Shown piece by piece: positions 1-10,072 of a DNA stretch of 36,120 nucleotides. The stretch's first letter is position 1; each line of letters starts with the position of its first letter. This DNA is from Gemmatimonadales bacterium. Lineage in GTDB: Bacteria > Gemmatimonadota > Gemmatimonadetes > Gemmatimonadales > GWC2-71-9. A program made the translations under genes and the position numbers. The DNA is taken from positions 1-36,120 of the forward strand of contig JAUYMC010000015.1 of NCBI GenBank assembly GCA_030699545.1, given 5' to 3'. The notes under the pieces are model-generated. The model did not search any database. It was not told the origin of the DNA and saw only the letters and a list, made by a program, of their open reading frames with translations.

Positions 1-1814
1 TTGTCGATCCACCAGAACTTCCCGGCGTCGCCGCGGTCGCCGTGCTCCTGCGACCGCACCACCACGACGTCCGGCCGCTGGAGACACTCCGGCACGTCGT
101 CGGGGCCGTTGAGGTAGACGCACAGCATGTCAACCTGGTCGACGAGCGAGGCGACGACGCCCGGCAGGATGTCGACGCGTCCGGGGATCGTCGCCATGCA
201 GGCGACCACCCGAGGCCATAGCCCACCGGCCCGCTCGACCACGTCGCCCGTCTCCGGCGCTACCGGGCCCGGCTTCTCGCCCGCAGCCCACGCGGCCTCA
301 CGCTCTCGGATGACCTCCCATGCCTTCCTTCGGGCAGGCGTGTGACTGCCGCACTCGGGGTCCGTCGTCAACGAGCCTGGGTGCTTGCGCTCGAAGTAGA
401 AATGCTCGGGCACGACGCGCTCACGGAAGCTCAGGGCCCGGGCGCGATAGACCGTCTCCATGTCGGCGCCGAAGCGCCACGGTTCGTGCCCTCCGATGTA
501 GCGGTCCCACAGGTCCCGGCGCCAGCACCACACGCCGGCGCCCGCGATGTCGACGTCCCGAAACGCCGACGTCTGGCCCATGAGCCTCATGTCGAGGCGG
601 CGCCAGGTGTTGACCATCCCCAGCGCCGGGTCTCGGTCGATGGCCTCGCACATCTTGCGAAGGCGGTCGGGGTGGATCGTATCATCAGCGCCGACCTGGG
701 TGAACCAGTCGCCGACCGAGTGAGCAATCGCGGTGTTGACCGCCCGGTAGCAGCCCACGTTGTCGCCGAGGCGCAGCAATCCGACAAGCGGGTGACGGCC
801 GTACCGCTCGCTGACCGCCCGCCACGTCGCGTCGCAGCCGTCGACCGCTACCACGACCTCCAACGACCAGCGAGCGGGCAGCCGGGAGGTGAGGATCGAA
901 TCGACGCACTCGGCGATCCACCGCTCCGCCCGGTAGGCGGAGATGACCACGGACACTCGCCTCGCGCTCTCGGCGGCGGCGACGGAGGCTGGCAGCCCGA
1001 CCACGCCGAACGGCCCAGAGCGTGCGGCCTGCCCCGGTTCGGGAAACGGACGGCCGGCGTTCAGGTTGCGGCCGTGCTCCAACGCGACCGTGCCGTCAAG
1101 GCGCAGGTCGTGACAGCGGTAGCCCTCGGCGCGCAGGCGGGCGGCCATCGCGCCGTCCATCCCCCGCGCCACGTCGGGCCAGCCGTCGACGGCGAGGGCG
1201 ACGCCGCGGGCGAGGCTGGTGCAGGTCCCCACAAGCTCGGCCGGTCCCTCGTAGCGTGCCTCCCGCCCGTCGGCGGTGCGCCGGAACGTCAGCACCGAGC
1301 TCGACGTCCACGGCTGCCCGGCGTCGTAGGCGGTGCAGGCCGCGGCGAGACGGCGCGGGTCCTGGAGGTCGTCGTCGCCGGCGATGAGCACCAGGTCGGC
1401 GTCGGTGTCGTGCAGCGCCGCGTTGACCTTCGCCGTGACGCTCCGCCTCGGCGCCTCGACCACGATGCAGCCCAGCTCGGCAGCGACGGCCAGTCCCGGG
1501 TCGCCCGCCTCGCCGACAACGAAGACCGTGGCGGACCAGCCCGCCGGCGCGACCCGCCCGCAGATGGTCGCCAGCGCGCCGCGCAGCAGCTCCGGCCGGT
1601 AGGTCGTCGGGACGATCCACGCGGCGCAACGCGGGCGGTCGGTGACGGGGGCCCACGCGGCGGCCGGCTGCGACGGGGCGGGGCGGTCACGCTGTCGTCC
1701 GGCCGCTGCGCTCTGGACGAGGCGGGGCGGGTCGACGGCGGCGCAGACCTTCCGGCCGTCGAAGCCCCGGGCGCGAATGCGGGCTTTCGCCTTGGTCCGC
1801 TTCATCGCGCCCAT
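1..1814 (-). CDS. Glycosyltransferase family 2 protein (two GT-A-like segments), 3' end truncated by window edge
   Basis: Minus frame open from ATG at 1814 to position 1 (not in the ORF track because it has no stop in the window). Reads ...AAWIVPTTYRPELLRGAL...VFVVGEAGDPG...VLIAGDDDLQDP... then a second VSVVISAYRAERWIAECVDSIL...GDWFTQVGADDTIHPDRL, then CMATIPGRVDILPGVVASLVDQVDMLCVYLNG...GDRGDAGKFWWIDK, typical of phage-type GT2 proteins. Alternative ATG at 1805. Confidence 0.82.
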   Translation of the reverse strand, partial: MGAMKRTKAKARIRARGFDGRKVCAAVDPPRLVQSAAAGRQRDRPAPSQPAAAWAPVTDRPRCAAWIVPTTYRPELLRGALATICGRVAPAGWSATVFVVGEAGDPGLAVAAELGCIVVEAPRRSVTAKVNAALHDTDADLVLIAGDDDLQDPRRLAAACTAYDAGQPWTSSSVLTFRRTADGREARYEGPAELVGTCTSLARGVALAVDGWPDVARGMDGAMAARLRAEGYRCHDLRLDGTVALEHGRNLNAGRPFPEPGQAARSGPFGVVGLPASVAAAESARRVSVVISAYRAERWIAECVDSILTSRLPARWSLEVVVAVDGCDATWRAVSERYGRHPLVGLLRLGDNVGCYRAVNTAIAHSVGDWFTQVGADDTIHPDRLRKMCEAIDRDPALGMVNTWRRLDMRLMGQTSAFRDVDIAGAGVWCWRRDLWDRYIGGHEPWRFGADMETVYRARALSFRERVVPEHFYFERKHPGSLTTDPECGSHTPARRKAWEVIREREAAWAAGEKPGPVAPETGDVVERAGGLWPRVVACMATIPGRVDILPGVVASLVDQVDMLCVYLNGPDDVPECLQRPDVVVVRSQEHGDRGDAGKFWWID

Positions 1815-1906
1815 GGTGGCACGTCTTGGCACACATTGTCACGCTGAACACCCGCGCAGTTGCGGCGGGCGCCTCGCGTGCGCATCATCTCCGCAGGAGG
1901 TGGGCG

Positions 1907-2410
1907 ATGCGGAACGTGCTGTTGATCGGGGTGCTGCTGGCCGGGTGCGGGGACGAGGGCGAGGCGGACGGGTGCGTCCCCGTCGAAGGCGGCGCCCCGT
2001 GCTGCGATCAGTCATTCGACGTCTCGCCCGGCGACTGCCCGGAGGGAACGACGTTCGAGGAAGCGTGCATGATGACCCGAAGCGGCCAGACGACTCGTGC
2101 CCCGTGCGACGCCCCGGGCGCGATCAGCGCCTCGCGCGCGTGCATCGGTGACGACAGGAAGCCCCACGGCCCCGGCGTCAGCTACCACCCGAACGGCAAG
2201 GTCTCGGCCTTCTGGCGCAGCGATGAATGGCAGGTCAGTTGCCACGACAACGGGCTGATGATGCTGCGCCAGCGCGCCGTCGCCGTAAGCGTCTTCGAGC
2301 GCAACGGGTGCTTCGAGGCGTGCTACGACGTCCAGGGCGCCGCCGTCGCCTGCCACCCGGGCCAACCCTACTGCCCCGACTTCGGCCCGCCCGAGACCCC
2401 CGCCCCCTAG
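1907..2410 (+). CDS. Putative lipoprotein with MORN/YwqK-like motif
   Basis: MRNVLLIGVLLAGCGDEG: signal peptide with LLAGC lipobox; AGGAGG at 1895-1900, 6 nt before ATG 1907; HGPGVSYHPNGKVSAFWRSDEWQ resembles MORN_2/YwqK repeats. Oriented opposite to the flanking genes. Confidence 0.78.
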   Translation: MRNVLLIGVLLAGCGDEGEADGCVPVEGGAPCCDQSFDVSPGDCPEGTTFEEACMMTRSGQTTRAPCDAPGAISASRACIGDDRKPHGPGVSYHPNGKVSAFWRSDEWQVSCHDNGLMMLRQRAVAVSVFERNGCFEACYDVQGAAVACHPGQPYCPDFGPPETPAP

Positions 2411-5400
2411 TCGATGTCGTAGGCCGGATCCGCGGCCGCGCCCAACGTCCCCGCTGCATCGGCCCCGTACGCGAACGCCTGATGCGCCGACGACGCCACG
2501 TCGTAGGCCCGCGGTCGGATGGTGTCGCCGATGGACAGGCCATGCGGCGCAGCGAACGTCACCACGTTCCCGACGATGGACGTGATCGTCGTCTGGACGC
2601 GGGCCGCGAAGTTGCCGACCGGGATGCACGCCACCGCGTCGTTGACCGCGAAGTGTTGAACATCGGTCTGCACGGCGCCGGTGATCGGGTGCCGGTTGCG
2701 CGTGTAGTAGTTGGCCTCGACGATGACCACGTTCGGCGAGGTCGATACGGCCACGCGCAGCGCCGGCGCCCACCCGCTCCCGTTGATGCCGTAGGTGGTC
2801 GCGTGGATCTCGGAGATGCCCTCGCGCCAGTCGTGCGTCACCAGCAGGACGCGGGCGGGCGCATTGGTGATGCCGCGGCGCCCCGCCGCGTCCACCGCGT
2901 CGGTGGCGCTCAAGAGCACGACGCAGCCGGGGTCGATGAGGAGTGCATCGCCCGTCCAGATCCGCCCCTTCCATAGCCGCCTCGGTTGGCCGAACTGGAT
3001 CCGCAGTTGCTCGAAGGCGGGGGCCAGGACGCGGCGCGCGGCCTCCGGACTATCGGCGGGGACGTGTAGGCCGCGCAGCGCCAGCTCAAGCTCTCGACTC
3101 TCGCCCGTCTCGCCGATGCTGTCCCGGTCGTTGAAGGCGACCTTGAGCCCAGGGTCACCCGTGGCCGGGTCGTGATTCATCTCGAAGACGTAGCGGTTGA
3201 AGACGCGCTCATCCGTCCCGCTGGCCACGATGCCCGACCAATCGCCGGCCCCGATGGACGTCACCGCGTCGCGGGCGTTGTCGAGCCCCGTCGACACGAA
3301 CGCGATCCGTCGCGTCCCCGTCGTCGGATCGACGCGGGATGCGAGCACGCCACCAAGCACGCGAGCCATGGGCCCCAGGACGTCCTCGCCCGTGTCGCCG
3401 GCCCGGACGTCCAGCGACCACTTCGTCAGCTCCACGGGGATGGGGAAGTCCCAGAACGACCCAAGATCGACGTCGTCGTCGGTGAGGTTGAAGCCGAACG
3501 GCAGCACGTCGTAAGCGGCGTGGTTCGTCAACGTGCCCTGCCCCGAGTAGAGCAGCCGGAGCATGATGCGCCGCGGGTCCTCCTCACGGAACTCCACGAT
3601 CGGCGTGAACGTCGCTCGCTTCTCACCAGGCCAGTCGCCCATTGACGGGGCCAACTCGCGGTCGGCCCGCGCCACCTCGTAGCGGTAGCCCACCAACGTG
3701 GGCCCGGCGAACTCCTGTGCGCTGGAGACGACGCGGAATGATCCGCGCTTCTCCTCGCCCCCCTCGTACCAGACAGCTTCGAGCCGTTGCGGTACTGCGG
3801 TCAGGTCGAGCACGTCGGCCGAAAGGAGGATGTAGGTCTCGCCGGTCTGGTAGAACGTATCGGCGATGCCGCGGATCTCGTACCTATCCCACTCGCCACG
3901 GTCTCGCCGTTTGGTGACCCACTCGGTCCTTGTCCACTCGCCTTCGGCGTCCTCTTGATGCGAGCGGCCGCTGATGTCAGACGGCCGGGCGTCGTAGCGT
4001 CGCTCATCGTCCGGACGGGCGAAGTCGAGCGGATACCACAAGCGACGGTCGCCCCATACGTACATCCCCGGCCCACTCCCCGCGGAGAACCGCAGATCCA
4101 CGGGGGCCGGATAGTCCGTGTTCAGTCGGGCCATGAGAGCGGGCCGCGGCGTCGCCCCGTCGGCCACGATCTTGACGTCGGCCCACTGGCCCGCCGTCCC
4201 GAGATACGTTCCCGGCGTCCACCCGGTCGCGGCGTTGATGGCTTGGATCGCACCGTTCGGCCAGTCGACGAGAGACACGGCGCCCGCCGGTACCACGTCG
4301 GCCTGGATCGACTCTCGCAGGTCGGGATTCGATAGACCGTCGTTGTCGAGAACGCCCGGCGCGGCCAGCGGCGGGTTGATGAGGATCTGCGACGGCGGAC
4401 CGATGACGGTCCCGGTGATCTCGTAGGGCTCAGCGTGGCCATCGACGTCGATCAGGCCCTTGCGCGGATGACCGGCGGGCAAGGCGCCGCCGGAGTCGAA
4501 GACGCCCTCCACGCGGGCGCGAATGGACCCTTGGACGTTGATGAATGGATTGCCGGCGCCCGTGGCCAGCGCCCCAACGATGGACGTCGCGAAGACGCGG
4601 CCCGCCGGGTACTCCTGAACGTGCTCGACCGTCAGCGCGCTTTCTCCGTCGAAGACGTGGTAGCCCTGCGCCAGCTCGGCGACGGCATCTGCTCCGTTCT
4701 GGACGTCGCCCCCGAACGTCCCCGTCAGCAGCGCCCGCCATGGTTGGATGTAGAGGGTCACGGATAGGCCATCGTCGGCCAGTTGTGGCGACAAGCCGAT
4801 GAAGCCGCGCACGACGTCCACCGCATCGCTCAGGCCGCCCGAGTCGCGTTCGTTGGCGACCCGCAGCGTCGCCGGCCGGGTGCGCCAGTGGACCACCTCG
4901 CCGGTGACGTGCGGCTGCCAGCCCTGCTCAGCGTTGACCTTGTGGGCGTGGTGGCGAGTCCCCGCAGCGGCACGACTGACGTAGTTGAAGCGGTAGGGGT
5001 CTCCGAAGGCCCCGGTCCCGGCCGCGCCGTCTACCCAGAACGCCTCACGACCGATGTGGATCAGGCGCGGGAAGCCCCACCCCGAGACGTCTCGGTCCAC
5101 CTCGATGACCCCGCCGGGAATGACCGCGGAATGCGGGATGGACGTGATCAGCAGGGCGTCCAGCGTCGCGCCGCGGTTGCCGACGCGCATCAGTTGCGTC
5201 AGCGGGTCGGAGGCGTCGGTCAGGTCACCGCGGCTCGCCAGCGTCACCGTCACGCCCGAGTCGGACATGAAGCCCAACGACGGATCAAGCTCGGCCGTCT
5301 GTGCGGAGACTTCGGTGATGGCCTCGCGGTCGGTGTAGATGATCGCCGTTCCGGGTACGAGCGGCGTCGGCCAGTCGGTGCGCCGCGGGTCGCCTACCGA

Positions 5401-5481
5401 GTAGTACCGGACGCTCAGCCCGCCGACGGTGAGCAGGAACCGCCAGGCCGTCAGCCCGTCGGTGACCTCGCGCCACGTCAC
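2407..5481 (-). CDS. Large phage tail protein (distal tail/tip), ~1024 aa
   Basis: Long ORF downstream of tape measure; GTG start at 5481 overlaps upstream stop (GTGA). Position and length fit a tail hub/tip protein; no domain confidently recognised. Confidence 0.72.
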   Translation of the reverse strand: MTWREVTDGLTAWRFLLTVGGLSVRYYSVGDPRRTDWPTPLVPGTAIIYTDREAITEVSAQTAELDPSLGFMSDSGVTVTLASRGDLTDASDPLTQLMRVGNRGATLDALLITSIPHSAVIPGGVIEVDRDVSGWGFPRLIHIGREAFWVDGAAGTGAFGDPYRFNYVSRAAAGTRHHAHKVNAEQGWQPHVTGEVVHWRTRPATLRVANERDSGGLSDAVDVVRGFIGLSPQLADDGLSVTLYIQPWRALLTGTFGGDVQNGADAVAELAQGYHVFDGESALTVEHVQEYPAGRVFATSIVGALATGAGNPFINVQGSIRARVEGVFDSGGALPAGHPRKGLIDVDGHAEPYEITGTVIGPPSQILINPPLAAPGVLDNDGLSNPDLRESIQADVVPAGAVSLVDWPNGAIQAINAATGWTPGTYLGTAGQWADVKIVADGATPRPALMARLNTDYPAPVDLRFSAGSGPGMYVWGDRRLWYPLDFARPDDERRYDARPSDISGRSHQEDAEGEWTRTEWVTKRRDRGEWDRYEIRGIADTFYQTGETYILLSADVLDLTAVPQRLEAVWYEGGEEKRGSFRVVSSAQEFAGPTLVGYRYEVARADRELAPSMGDWPGEKRATFTPIVEFREEDPRRIMLRLLYSGQGTLTNHAAYDVLPFGFNLTDDDVDLGSFWDFPIPVELTKWSLDVRAGDTGEDVLGPMARVLGGVLASRVDPTTGTRRIAFVSTGLDNARDAVTSIGAGDWSGIVASGTDERVFNRYVFEMNHDPATGDPGLKVAFNDRDSIGETGESRELELALRGLHVPADSPEAARRVLAPAFEQLRIQFGQPRRLWKGRIWTGDALLIDPGCVVLLSATDAVDAAGRRGITNAPARVLLVTHDWREGISEIHATTYGINGSGWAPALRVAVSTSPNVVIVEANYYTRNRHPITGAVQTDVQHFAVNDAVACIPVGNFAARVQTTITSIVGNVVTFAAPHGLSIGDTIRPRAYDVASSAHQAFAYGADAAGTLGAAADPAYDID

Positions 5482-6080
5482 AGCGCCGTCTCCTGGACCG
5501 GCCACTCCCACGCGGTCGCGGACCAGACGCGGACGTTCGCGCAGTCGAAGCGCAGGACCACCTCGGTCCCTGCCGCGGCGCTGCCCGTCTCCAGCAGTCG
5601 CGGCCGCGGGGCCGGCGCCTGGATGATCGGAGGCGTGTACGCCGTGAGGAACGGGAACTCGTCGAAACGAAAGCCGGCGATGAACATCTTGACGCGATCG
5701 GTCTCAAGCGAACTGTCGTCCGTGGTGAACGTTACCGTGTCGTGGACCGGCGCCCCGGTGGGGTCTTCGAGGATGACGTCGACGGTGTTCGCCCCGCTGG
5801 TCATGGGGTGGGCCTGGTAGTCGAAGACCACGAACAGCCGCTCGCAGGCGTCGCGCAGCCGGAAGCGCATTCGCACCGTCTCGGTCGCGAAAGGCTGCAC
5901 ATCGAAGAAGCTCGCGACGCCGGGAGGGCGCGTCCACATGCACGTCGCGATGGCCCTGTAACGCCAGCCGATGAGGTGGGCGTAGCAACTCGCCAGCGTG
6001 CCGAGCGACCGGAGCTTGGCGCCGGTGTGCGTCACCTCCTCGTTCGGGGCCGCCGGGACGCGGAAGTCAATGAGCGCCAT
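5478..6080 (-). CDS. Hypothetical distal tail protein
   Basis: MALIDFRVPAAPNEEVTHTG...; ATG 6080 overlaps stop of the upstream gene (TGATG). The longer tracked ORF start (6464) is out of frame with the upstream gene. Confidence 0.7.
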   Translation of the reverse strand: MALIDFRVPAAPNEEVTHTGAKLRSLGTLASCYAHLIGWRYRAIATCMWTRPPGVASFFDVQPFATETVRMRFRLRDACERLFVVFDYQAHPMTSGANTVDVILEDPTGAPVHDTVTFTTDDSSLETDRVKMFIAGFRFDEFPFLTAYTPPIIQAPAPRPRLLETGSAAAGTEVVLRFDCANVRVWSATAWEWPVQETAL

Positions 6081-7153
6081 CAGCGACCCCAGACCGAGAC
6101 GGAGTGGATAGCGGGCCCGGCGTTGCCGCCGTTCTGGGGGTGCCGGTCGGTGAAGTCGCCGACGCCGGCACGATCGCGGGTGCCGGGCCAGATGGCGATC
6201 TGAGCCATCGGGTGCCGCGCGCCTGCAAGCTCGGACTCCTCGCGGAGCCGGATCGTCGCCGTGTACCACGTCGGGACGGCCGGACCGTTGGCCACGTCCA
6301 GCGCCGTCATCACGAACGGGCCCTGCGGGTGGCCGACGAGATGCCCCGGCCCGCCGTGGTGGATGTTGATCTGCGTGGCAAACACCGGATCGGGCGTGGC
6401 GCGGACGTGGACCGTGAGGACCATGCTGTCGTCCTCGCGCGTGCCGTAGTGGACGGGCACCCACACCCGATGGATGACCTCGTCCATGTCCGGCTGGATG
6501 GTGGACGGCCCGTTGATTCCGCTCCAGTTGTAGTAGACGCGCGGCAGGTCGAGGAACAGGTCGTAGTTGTCGATCAGGCGGCGCCCGACGTCGGCGGCGA
6601 CGGCGGAGTCGGCGTCAAGCTCCAGCGTGTCGAGCGGGCAGACGCCGTCCGACAGGCCGGCGGCGAGCACGCCTGCGAGCGGCTCGTACTCGACCTCGAC
6701 GCTGTGGACCGTGGTGGCCGAGACGCCGTCGCCCACGACGTGCATCCCGATCTCCTCGTAGCCCGCCGCCGGAGCGATGGGGCAGTTGCCGGAGTACCAC
6801 GCGGGCGCGCCGGGCGGAACCGCGAGGTCGACGAGGCCGGCGCCGGTCTGGAAGCGGACGGTCCCGTTGCCCGCGCCGCCGGCGAACTCGGCGTAGGCGT
6901 GGCACCGGACCGCCGTCCACACCGCCGCCAACTCAGGGAAGCGCCAGACGCAGTGCGCCGCGGCCAGAACGGCGGGCTCGGCCAGTAGCGATTCGGCGAA
7001 GCCCTGCGTCACCACGTTCTGAGCGTGGCCCCAGGCGCGACACCCGTTGGACGACAGTCCCAGGGTGGTCACGTCGCTGGCGAGCAAGTCGCGGCCGATG
7101 GCGAAGGCGGGCGCGTTCGGGATGATAACCGGCGCGGGGACGGTGCGGGCCAT
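6080..7153 (-). CDS. Hypothetical tail protein
   Basis: 357-aa ORF MARTVPAPVIIPNAPAFAIGRDLL...; in tail module and abutting neighbours. Confidence 0.7.
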   Translation of the reverse strand: MARTVPAPVIIPNAPAFAIGRDLLASDVTTLGLSSNGCRAWGHAQNVVTQGFAESLLAEPAVLAAAHCVWRFPELAAVWTAVRCHAYAEFAGGAGNGTVRFQTGAGLVDLAVPPGAPAWYSGNCPIAPAAGYEEIGMHVVGDGVSATTVHSVEVEYEPLAGVLAAGLSDGVCPLDTLELDADSAVAADVGRRLIDNYDLFLDLPRVYYNWSGINGPSTIQPDMDEVIHRVWVPVHYGTREDDSMVLTVHVRATPDPVFATQINIHHGGPGHLVGHPQGPFVMTALDVANGPAVPTWYTATIRLREESELAGARHPMAQIAIWPGTRDRAGVGDFTDRHPQNGGNAGPAIHSVSVWGR

Positions 7154-8398
7154 CTACCGCGCCCCGCTCAGGTTCATCGTGATCAGCGCCCGCGTCCGGT
7201 ACGGGGCCGAGCTCCACTGCACGACGCTGTTGGCCTGGTCGTCGCCGGAGCGGTAGGCGTCGAGCCGGCCCTGGTAGCCGTTGCGCTCCGAGGTGTAGAG
7301 CAGATCGTAACCCGGCTGGTCAGCCGTCACCTGGTGGCTCATGAGCGCCCGCCGCGGATCGCCCCAGTGCTGGTAGAGCGTGACGGGCGCCCCGGGCCAG
7401 ACGTAGCGGAGCACCTGGTCGAACCAGTGCCGGTGCAGATCGGTGGCGTCGGCAGATCCGGTGAGCCGGAACCCGAGTTGCCACTGCGGGACGAAGGCGA
7501 CGCGGTTCGAGACGTAGGCGCCCGACGTGAGCCGCGCCGCCACGCTGTCGTCGATGACGCCCGGGTTCATGAACTCCAGCCCGGCCGGCGCGACGTGCAG
7601 GCCCGGCAGCGGGTGCGTGGCGGTCAGCACCTCGGTCGCGCCGATCGCGCCGATCGCCTCGTCGCCTGCGAACCCGAGGCGGTCGCGGAACGACGCGCTA
7701 TCCCAGGTGACGGTTGCGATGAGGCCAGTCGGCCACGCCATGTATGCGTGGCCGTTGTCGTCGATCCCGAGGCGCAGCGTGTAGGCGCCGCCGATGGCCT
7801 CCTGGATCAGCCGCTCCAAGTTGCCGGGCGGGTTCAGCGCGTCGGCGTCCCCCTCGTTCTGGTTGCGGACGAAGGTGACCACCGACTGCGCCCGACTGAC
7901 GTAGATCGGATAGTTGGCGCCCGCGCCCGCCGGGTTGACCACGAGACCGATGTTCGTGATGTTCCCGCGCGTCCACTCCGCGGACGCGGTGTGGCGGAAG
8001 GGGGCGCCGCCGCCGACGTTGCCCGTACCGCCCGCCGGGAACCCAAGGAAGGCGTTCCCGGCGGCCGCGTCCAGGGCGAAGTCCTCGAGGCTCGACTCCA
8101 ACCAGACCCGGTCGTCGTCGTCGATGCCAGCGGTGAAGACCGTCGCGGCTCCGGTCCAACCGTTCTGCGCCAGGAGCGCCAGCGTCTGGCCTGAGATGCC
8201 GCCGCCGCCGAAGTCATCGTCTCGGCTACCGCGCCCGTTCAGGAACTCCATCGCGTCCCCGAACACGCCCTCGCCGGTACCGTACGCAGGCAGCGTGACG
8301 GGGGTCGCCGCGACGGTCACCACCTGCACGCCCGACCACGGGCGGGCGTCGAAGCGCGACGCCAAGCAGATCGGAGGATGCGGGTTTAGTGACGGCAT
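7154..8398 (-). CDS. Hypothetical tail protein
   Basis: 414-aa ORF MPSLNPHPPICLASRFDARPW...; immediately follows tape measure gene. Confidence 0.7.
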   Translation of the reverse strand: MPSLNPHPPICLASRFDARPWSGVQVVTVAATPVTLPAYGTGEGVFGDAMEFLNGRGSRDDDFGGGGISGQTLALLAQNGWTGAATVFTAGIDDDDRVWLESSLEDFALDAAAGNAFLGFPAGGTGNVGGGAPFRHTASAEWTRGNITNIGLVVNPAGAGANYPIYVSRAQSVVTFVRNQNEGDADALNPPGNLERLIQEAIGGAYTLRLGIDDNGHAYMAWPTGLIATVTWDSASFRDRLGFAGDEAIGAIGATEVLTATHPLPGLHVAPAGLEFMNPGVIDDSVAARLTSGAYVSNRVAFVPQWQLGFRLTGSADATDLHRHWFDQVLRYVWPGAPVTLYQHWGDPRRALMSHQVTADQPGYDLLYTSERNGYQGRLDAYRSGDDQANSVVQWSSAPYRTRALITMNLSGAR

Positions 8399-8401
8399 GG
8401 C

Positions 8402-10072
8402 TCAGCGTGCCCCCCGCCGGACGGCGGCCCGGCCGCGACTGGCCGCGTTGAGCGAGCGGGTCACGGCGTCGGCGATGTCCCGGTCGGTCGAGATAGGGCG
8501 GCCGGCGAAGTTGATGTTGAAGACCATCTCCGTCGGCCGGTCGTCTGCTCGTTCGCGCTCGGGCCGGGCCGGCTCAGGCCGGGCCGGCGCCGCTGAGCCT
8601 CCGCCGCCTCCACCGCCTCCACCGCCGGCCATCATCTTGCCGGCGGCCCTGAACACACCCGCCGCCGCACCGTGAAGCGCCGCGGCGTTGAGGAAGCCGG
8701 GGACGGCCGCCGGCGCGATGAACGCTGCCGCTGCCGCTCGGGCGAGCATCTCCAACGCCAAGCCGAGGTTACGAACGGCCATCGCATCGAGTTCCTTGCC
8801 GATGGCCTCCTTGACGCTCTCGCCTGCGAGCCAAGCGGCCGCCGCGGCTTGCCCCATGCCAGCGGCTGTTGCCGCTGCCGTGTCAACGATCGTGTCGCGG
8901 AAGCTCTCGTGCTCCTCGCGCTGGCGCTTGAGATCGTCGAGTTCGGCGGCGCGCGCGCGCGCAAGCTTCTGCGCGTCCGTCAACAGGTGCTCGACGCTTT
9001 GCCCTTGGATGTCCCGCTTGGCGATCTCGTGCTGGGTGAACGACGCCAAGGCAGCGTCGGCGCTCGCTTCAACCGTCTTCGCTTCGCTGCGCCTCTGGTT
9101 CTCCGCTGCGATCTCGGCGTCGATGGCGTCCTTGGCGGCCCCCTTGATGGCGTCCCATGCCGTCCGTACGCGCCCGAGGGCGTCGGCGTAGGCTTCGGCC
9201 GCGGGGCTCAGCCCTTCAAGGGCGGCCTGTTGCGCCTTCGTCGCCGTCGTGACGCCCAGCAGCGCGGCCTTCCGGTCCCGAAGCCAGATCAGGTTGTCAG
9301 CTTCGACCCCAATGAGAGCTCGGGCTTGAGCGATCTGCTCTTCGCCGCGCCTGACCGCCTGCTCGACGTTGAACAACTCGCCGAGCGCCCGCTGGCTCTG
9401 GCGGGCGGCCGCGTTCTCCCGCATCCGCTCGTGCTGCTCTTCGAGGCGGATCAACCTCTTGCTCTGCGCCGCTTCCGCCTTCGCCAGCGCGGCCCGCGCG
9501 TCAGTCACACCCTTGATCGCGTCCTGTTCGTCCTCCAGCAGTTTCTGAATCTGAAATGCTTCGTGCTCCGGGAACAGTTCCGGCAGCACGCCGCGGGCCG
9601 CGGCCACCTTGGCGATGAGGTCCTGCTGGGCCCTTGTCAGTTCTTCGACCTTGACGCGGGCGGCGACCGCCGCCTCCTTCATCGTCGCAAGCGCCCCCTC
9701 CATCATCCCGATGCCCTGGCTGGCACCGCGCGCGGCCTTGTCGGCCTCGGCGAGCTTCGCCTTCAGGAACGTGAACGCCGAGATCACGATGCCGGTGATG
9801 CCCATCACCGCGCCCGCGACCGACTGGAGAGCGGTCAGTCCCTTGATCAGATCCTCAGCACGCCGGACCGCCGTCTCCATCGCAAGCGATTTCTGGCGGA
9901 TTGCCTCAGTGAGCCCGCCTACGCTCCCGCGGGCGGCGGCGTCGGCAGCGGCCGACCGGCGGCTCGCGTCGGCGACCCGGTCGACGGCCCGCTCTACACG
10001 ATGCGTCTGATCCTGCGCTTCCCGTGCGCCCTCCTGCCGGAACCTCAGTTCGATGTCGCGGATGACGCTCAT
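8402..10072 (-). CDS. Tail tape measure protein
   Basis: 556 aa; long Ala/Glu-rich coiled coils, hydrophobic segment (VAGAVMGITGIVISAFTFL), poly-Gly linker; directly follows a frameshifting chaperone pair; ATGA overlap at 10069-10072. Confidence 0.85.
   Translation of the reverse strand: MSVIRDIELRFRQEGAREAQDQTHRVERAVDRVADASRRSAAADAAARGSVGGLTEAIRQKSLAMETAVRRAEDLIKGLTALQSVAGAVMGITGIVISAFTFLKAKLAEADKAARGASQGIGMMEGALATMKEAAVAARVKVEELTRAQQDLIAKVAAARGVLPELFPEHEAFQIQKLLEDEQDAIKGVTDARAALAKAEAAQSKRLIRLEEQHERMRENAAARQSQRALGELFNVEQAVRRGEEQIAQARALIGVEADNLIWLRDRKAALLGVTTATKAQQAALEGLSPAAEAYADALGRVRTAWDAIKGAAKDAIDAEIAAENQRRSEAKTVEASADAALASFTQHEIAKRDIQGQSVEHLLTDAQKLARARAAELDDLKRQREEHESFRDTIVDTAAATAAGMGQAAAAAWLAGESVKEAIGKELDAMAVRNLGLALEMLARAAAAAFIAPAAVPGFLNAAALHGAAAGVFRAAGKMMAGGGGGGGGGGSAAPARPEPARPERERADDRPTEMVFNINFAGRPISTDRDIADAVTRSLNAASRGRAAVRRGAR

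Noticed and set aside
342-1847. 501-aa plus-strand ORF
   Set aside because: Antisense of the glycosyltransferase frame; Arg/Ala/Gly/Val-rich composition with no domains, a common artefact at high GC.
4783-5820. 345-aa plus-strand ORF
   Set aside because: Antisense to the large tail protein; no recognisable motifs or SD.
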